The position numbers were made by a program, and so were the translations under genes. The notes beneath the pieces are model-generated. The model was not told where the DNA came from. It did not search any database and saw only the letters and a list, made by a program, of their open reading frames with translations. A stretch of DNA of 64,000 nucleotides from Chlamydomonas reinhardtii (Eukaryota; Chlorophyta; Chlorophyceae; Chlamydomonadales; Chlamydomonadaceae), in NCBI RefSeq assembly GCF_000002595.2, contig NC_057015.1:7115681-7179680 (forward strand), read 5' to 3'. Of the stretch, positions 59,226 through 64,000 are shown piece after piece. Position 1 is the first letter of the stretch. Each line of letters opens with the position of its first letter.

Positions 59226-61755
59226 CTACGACGCGGTGGGCAGGATGGTGAAGAAGTAGTTGACCTCCAGCACGCCGTCCTCGGGCAGGTCGGTGCAGTG
59301 CACGCCGTTGCGCACCGCGTCCAGCCCGAACCGCGCCCGCAGCGAGGCCGGCCGCAGCACGCGGCCCAACTCCGGGTCCAGCGGCCCCGCCAGCTGCCGG
59401 AACGGCTCCACGGCGTCAGCGCCGTCGCGGTCCGCCACCTCCAGCGCGATGCAGGCGCCGGACGTGAGCTGCTCCACCATTGAGTTGAAGTCGCCCGCCG
59501 GCAGCACGCCCTTGTACACCTCCAGGAACTGCAGGCGCGGGCGAGGGGCCGGGCGAAGGGTGGGTGACGTTGGGTTCGTGTTCGTGTGTACCGTATAAGC
59601 TGCTGCCAACGATGATGGGCTGTGGACGTTGACGTGAGGCCAGTCAACAGCTCTGACGCAGCCGCACGCGCCATGAGCAGCCTTGCTACCACAATCCGCT
59701 GCGGCACAACGTTTGCTTACCCGCTGCCCGCGCCCCAGAGCGCTTCCTTCCCCCAGACCCCCACCCGTCCTGTGACTGTTTCCTTACGGGATTGGTTCAA
59801 CGTTAACCCCCAGACCCCCACCCGTCCTCCTCGCCGGCTCCTCGCACGCACCTCCGCCGCCGCGTTGCGGTCCAGGTTGTACAGCCCGCCGGCCGTCACC
59901 TCGAACGACTCCTGGATGAGATCAATGACCAGCCCCGCCGCGCCGTCCGCCACCAGGTGCGGCTTGACCAGGCACAGCGTGGTCCCGGCCGCCAGGTCGC
60001 ACTTGCCCGGGTAGCGCCCGGGGCCGAACCAGAAGTTGCACTCCTCCGCCGCGGTGTCGGGTGCGTCGGAGCCGTGGCAGGCGTTGAAGGTCTTGTCGGT
60101 GCCGAACTGCGCGCGCAGCGAGCCGGGCGCCTCCGCGCGGGCCTGCAAGGAGCGGGGCAAGGAGCGGGGGGCAAGGAGCCGGCGATGAAGCGATGCTGAT
60201 GTTCAGAAGGGGCTGGCTTGTGCCCCGATCTGAGGAGCAGCTGCACCCCGCCCTGTCAGCGCCACCACTTCTGCTCCAAATCAAACACCACAACTACAGC
60301 CCACCGCATCACGCGCCCCGCCCTTGCCCCCACCCTCGACCTTGTCCCTCCGCACCTGGTTGCTGTCGGTGGGGCCGATGAGCTCGCGCCACTTGCGGAT
60401 GGCCCCCGGCGCCACCAGCTCCATAGCCACCACGCGGCCGCTGGACATGAAGTCCGTCAGGCGGTCCACGAAGGGCTTACCGGCGTGCACGGCGTAGAAC
60501 TCGCCCGCCTCCTCCTTGGACAGCTTGCCGATGCGAAGCTTGCTGCGGGCGTGGGTGGGGGTGGCGTGGGCGTGGGTGGCGAGGGCGTGGGTGGCGAGGG
60601 CGTGGGCGGCGGGGGTCCCAGCGACACATTCTTATCAGGGGGGTGGGTGGGTGGGTGGCGCAGAGGGCCGCGGTTGCAGAGCATTTGGCACTTGAACCAG
60701 GAAATGTGAGATGCAGGGGCATGCCCAACCGCCCTCCCCTGAACCTCGCGTCCCCGTCGGGCTCTCTCAGCACACCTGATGAGGAACCCGCTTTGGCAGA
60801 TGGCATTGATGATCTTGCCCATGTTCTTGTACGCGTCCGGCTTGATCATGGCTAGTGTCCTGTGGGGCATAGCGACAACCAGTCGTAAGTGTCAGTTCCA
60901 TCCACTTTCAGCAGCTGACCGGCTCTTGAGGAAAGCGCACTATGCACGTGGCCACAGATTCCCGTGTGCTGTATGCCGGCTGCCCAACAGCAGCCGCGCT
61001 GCCTGCCCCCGCCATCCGCCGAGCGAGTTTGCACTGCGTAGCGCCACAGACACAGCCACCCACCGTTCCGACTGGCTCTCCATTCTGTTGCGCGTGAACT
61101 CATCACCATATTCTGTGAGCTTCAGTTGCCTGTGCCAGTGTGCACCATGAATGTCGTCAAGCGGGACAGCAGTCGAACACTTCAACAGGACAGGCCCCAT
61201 GACTTCTCGAATGGGCACACGGTAGGTTTGGAACCTCATTGATGGTGTTCCGGTGATGCGCTGCATGGGGACCCGCCCGGCCGTAGCACGATTGCCGTCG
61301 GCCACGCCACAAAAACACACGCGCACACGACAGGGGCCCGCGGGCGCCCCACCCCCCACCCACCGGCTGAAAACGGTCACCACCGAGCCCAGAAAGAGGA
61401 GGGAGGGCTTGAGCTCCTCATACTTTGTCCGTTTAAGGAAGTGCCGGCGGTTCTTGATGTCCACCTGCGCGTTGGAAGGCCGCGCGGGACACATGGCTGG
61501 TGAGGAGGCCGCGCGGAATTCATCCACGGACATAGCTGCCTCCCGTAAGCAGAGAGCATGAAGTGATGCTCAGAGCTCTGGTCCTTAGGGTCAGGGGCAC
61601 CGCAAGCAGAGCTCCGCATGCTGCCACATTCGAGGAACTCTCACCATCTCCACCTCCTTCGACTCCGGATAGTAGAACAGCTGATACTTCCAGAGAATGC
61701 CAGACGCTGGATCTAACCATTCTGAAATGAAGCAGTAACGCAGGTTGGCTGCCAT
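59226..61755 (-). CDS. FAP67: NME7 / FAP67, ciliary DM10-NDK-NDK protein
   Basis: Seven exons (61755-61645, 61464-61364, 61129-61064, 60859-60776, 60542-60356, 60142-59852, 59528-59226) agree in phase and give 380 aa, the usual NME7 length. Residues 1-92 are the DM10 domain (LRYCFISEWLDPASGILWKY, KNRRHFLKRTKYEELKPS). NDK domain 1 follows (TLAMIKPDAYKNMG, IGPTDSNQ, FGTDKTFNACHGSDAPDTA). Its phosphohistidine is at about residue 206, where human NME7 has His206. NDK domain 2 has LCLVKPHLVADG and RFGLDAVRNGVHCTDL, keeping the histidine. NME7 is a microtubule inner protein of ciliary doublets (FAP67 in Chlamydomonas) and is linked to the gamma-tubulin complex in animals. It has a divergent promoter with eIF2B delta. 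Confidence 0.92.
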
Positions 61756-62034
61756 TTTTGGAAGTCAGGAGTCGCGCCTGGGGCCTCGTTGCAATGCGTT
61801 ATGCAAATTGAATGTTGACGTTTATAGTGCAAATTCATCCAATGATCATGCCTCTCCAACATAAACTGGAATCGAACTCTCGGGCCATCATTGCACGCAA
61901 ATAGTCAATTCCCTCCCCTGCCTGTGGATCTGTGCTTGAAATCGCAACGTTTAATTATTGCGCTTGATATTTACCAGTGAAAAACATATATAGGTCCCGC
62001 CGCAAGCAGGCGCGCTTTGCGCCTTTCTTAAACA
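61756..62034. promoter_or_regulatory. divergent promoter, NME7 / eIF2B delta
   Basis: 279 bp separate the start codons. A TATATA at 61987-61992 lies about 43 nt before the plus-strand ATG and is a likely TATA box for eIF2B delta. The middle is unusually AT-rich for the window. Confidence 0.5.
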
Positions 62035-64000
62035 ATGACGGGCCCTCAGCAGGCGCCCGCTAAGCAAGTTGTGGGGTTCCATGTCGAGGGAGCGAGCCCA
62101 TCTCCCACGGCGCCATCGCTGTTGAACACGATGACGGCCGGCTCGCCCACGCCCGTGATTATTCCGCCCACTTTCCAGGTGAGATGTCGCGCACAAATGT
62201 TGCTCGGAGATATGGGAACGCCCAGCACCTGGTTCTCCAAGTATGGCGCCGGACCGGCCATTTTCACGTCGACCCCGACCCCGCCACCCCCCCCCCCTCC
62301 CGGTGCCCCGTCTGAACCCGGCTCTGCTTTTACAGAGAGAGGCCTCGCACGGCTCGCGGTCGCAGGGCATTGCGGACGCAGCGGCTCGCGCTCTGGTAGG
62401 CGCGGGATGCTATGGTCGTGAGGGCCTGGTGTCAGGGGCCGCTACGCCTGCGCGTAGGATGACGGGAAGCTGGGCTCCAGCCGTGTTGCTGCGGCTGGGG
62501 CGAGCTAGAACGCTCAGTAGCCGCGGGGGCGAGCCAGAACGCCCATTCGGGAAGATGCACTCGGTCAGACCTTCTTGCGCCAATGCTTGCCTGAACTTTG
62601 CAGGAGGTCGGTGCCGCAACCTCCACATCCACGGCGCAGGCCGCCCCTGAAGGCAAGCGCCGGCAGCTGAGGGTCGAGCGCCGGCGAGCTGGCGGGCTTG
62701 GGGCACGAGCTGGATGGGGCACGGCTAGGGCATTGGAGATTATATCCCGGGCGAGATGTCACTTCCTGGAATGGGATGAGCTCGCTGCCTTGCATAGTGT
62801 TGCGGGCAGATGCAATGCACCATGAAGTGACGCTTCCCTACACGTCGCCCTTGCAGCTTCTGGCGCCACCGGGAGCCGCACTGCTGCTGCCCCGCCCTCG
62901 ACATCGGCGCCGCGGCCCATCCACGCGGCGGAAAAGGCGGAGGCTTCGCACGCGGGCCTGGTGAAGATGGTCTCGCAGGCCAGCGTGGGCTCGGAGGCGT
63001 CCGTTTCAACCGCCTCAGGTGCGGCGGCTAGGAAGCAGCAGGCACGGGGTTCAATGCGCTTATAGTCTGTATTTTGGACGTGGGGAGGCGCGGTGTTGGA
63101 GCGTAGGACCTACAGGATTAGGCTACGTTCAGTGGATGAGGAATGCTACTGGCGACCTATGCCAAGAGGTTGCGCGCTAAAAGGTGTGGTTCGCCGCCCT
63201 GCTCTGTACTGCAGCGGGGATGTTTTCTATCGATACCTCCACGGTTCGCCAAACTCCATCGCCGCAACCCTCCCCCTTCGCGGGGCACTCAAAGCAGCCT
63301 GCGGATGGCGCTGCCGACAAGGGTGCCGCCAGTGGGGCTGCAGGGTCTGCGGGCGCCAGTGGGCCGCCCGACGGCGCCAAGGGGCCCAAGCCCCAGCGCG
63401 AAATGACAAAGGCTGAGCGCCGCGCTCTCCAAGAGAGCCAGCGTGCAGCTAAGGCGGCACAGAAGGCGGGGTCGGGCGCGCCGGCGCCTCCCGCCGCCAA
63501 GGGTGGGGCAGGTGGCGCGGACGCGGCGCGGGCGAGCAAGGGCGGCGGTGCAGCTGGAGGCGCGGCGGAGCCGCGGCCAAGCGGTGGAAAGCCAGCGGCA
63601 GCGGCGGGCGGCGCGGCACCGAGGGCAGACGGGGACCGTAGGGTAGACAGCGCCGGAGGCGCGGGCGCCGCAGGCGGTGCGGGCGGGGCCGGCAATGCCG
63701 CCAGCGCGGCGGCGTCAGCCGGCGCCGGAGGCGCTGGCGGGGCCGACGGTGGCGCCGCGCCCAAGAAGAAGAAGGACCCGAAGGCGGTGTCGCTCAACTC
63801 CACTGAGCTGTTTGCGCACCTGCAGCAGTTCAAGCGCATCAACGTGGGCAACCTGCTGCAGCTGCCGGCCGCCGCCAACATCCACCCCGCCATCCTGCAG
63901 CTGGGCCTGCGCTACGCGGACGGCTCCATCCGCGGCGCCAACGCGCGCTGCCTCGCCATGCTCAACGCCTTCTGCCAGGTGAGTGCCCATTGTGCCTTTG
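62035..64000 (+). CDS. translation initiation factor eIF2B subunit delta, 5' part
   Basis: Five exons are visible: 62035-62178, 62336-62395, 62604-62652, 62857-63018 and 63215-63978. The last is followed by a GTGAGT donor, so the gene continues past the window. The 393 codons seen hold a long disordered Ala/Gly/Ser/Pro N-terminus, then KPQREMTKAERRALQESQ and AAPKKKKDPKAVSLN, both typical of eIF2B delta. The regulatory domain then starts: FAHLQQFKRINVGNLLQ, NIHPAILQLGLRYADGSI, ARCLAMLNAFCQ. eIF2B is the nucleotide exchange factor for eIF2 and the target of eIF2-phosphorylation stress control. The exon 3 donor reads GAAG|GCAAGC, a GC-AG intron. Confidence 0.88.

Noticed and set aside
61860-61885. 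tRNA B-box-like word (GAGTTCGATTCC) on the minus strand
   Set aside because: The flanking bases do not form a T-stem or cloverleaf and no A box was found.

Overview
The window looks like nuclear DNA of a chlamydomonadalean green alga (Chlamydomonas/volvocine type). It is GC-rich, its genes are dense and often divergent, and most genes carry many short introns with GTGAGT/GTGCGT donors and C-rich tracts before CAG. Introns hold long (GT)n/(CA)n microsatellites, coding regions are rich in Ala, Gly and Gln runs, and it encodes ciliary and chloroplast proteins. Gene models here were built by reading both strands, joining exons at canonical splice sites and requiring the reading phase to match at every junction. 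Totals are conceptual and no transcript data were used.

Layout. 0.97-12.7 kb (-): an 18-exon Sfi1-like centrin-binding/coiled-coil protein, sharing a divergent promoter with a chloroplast ClpS-like adaptor (13.0-14.2 kb, +). 15.5-16.7 kb (-): a five-exon 189-aa protein I do not recognise. 18.6-23.9 kb (+): a Rad7/AMN1-type leucine-rich-repeat protein.

24.4-36.8 kb is an accessory island. It holds three Fanzor (eukaryotic TnpB homologue) remnants of at least two families and several repeat families. It also holds a ~4.2 kb, 12-exon gene for a Crinkler/RHS-type P-loop NTPase joined to a nuclease-fold domain, whose frame looks whole. Two copies of a ~0.6-0.7 kb repeat in opposite orientation bound most of the island (25.0-25.6 and 36.05-36.76 kb), so the interior resembles a composite mobile unit.

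36.8-42.35 kb (-): an 854-aa two-HMG-box chromatin protein. 43.95-45.5 kb (+): a thylakoid-targeted membrane protein of unknown role. 46.8-47.8 kb (-): a small membrane-anchored DnaJ-type zinc-finger protein. 48.5-55.3 kb (+): a 1703-aa low-complexity protein with a TFIIS N-terminal (LW) domain. 56.9-57.9 kb (-): a small CxxC protein with an organelle-type presequence. 59.2-61.75 kb (-): NME7/FAP67 (DM10 plus two NDK domains), sharing a 279-bp divergent promoter with the eIF2B delta gene (62.0 kb to the window end, +).

The host genes cover unrelated functions (cilia/centrin, chloroplast proteostasis, repair, chromatin, transcription, translation). No operon-like pathway is apparent. The island is the region most likely to hold undescribed biology.
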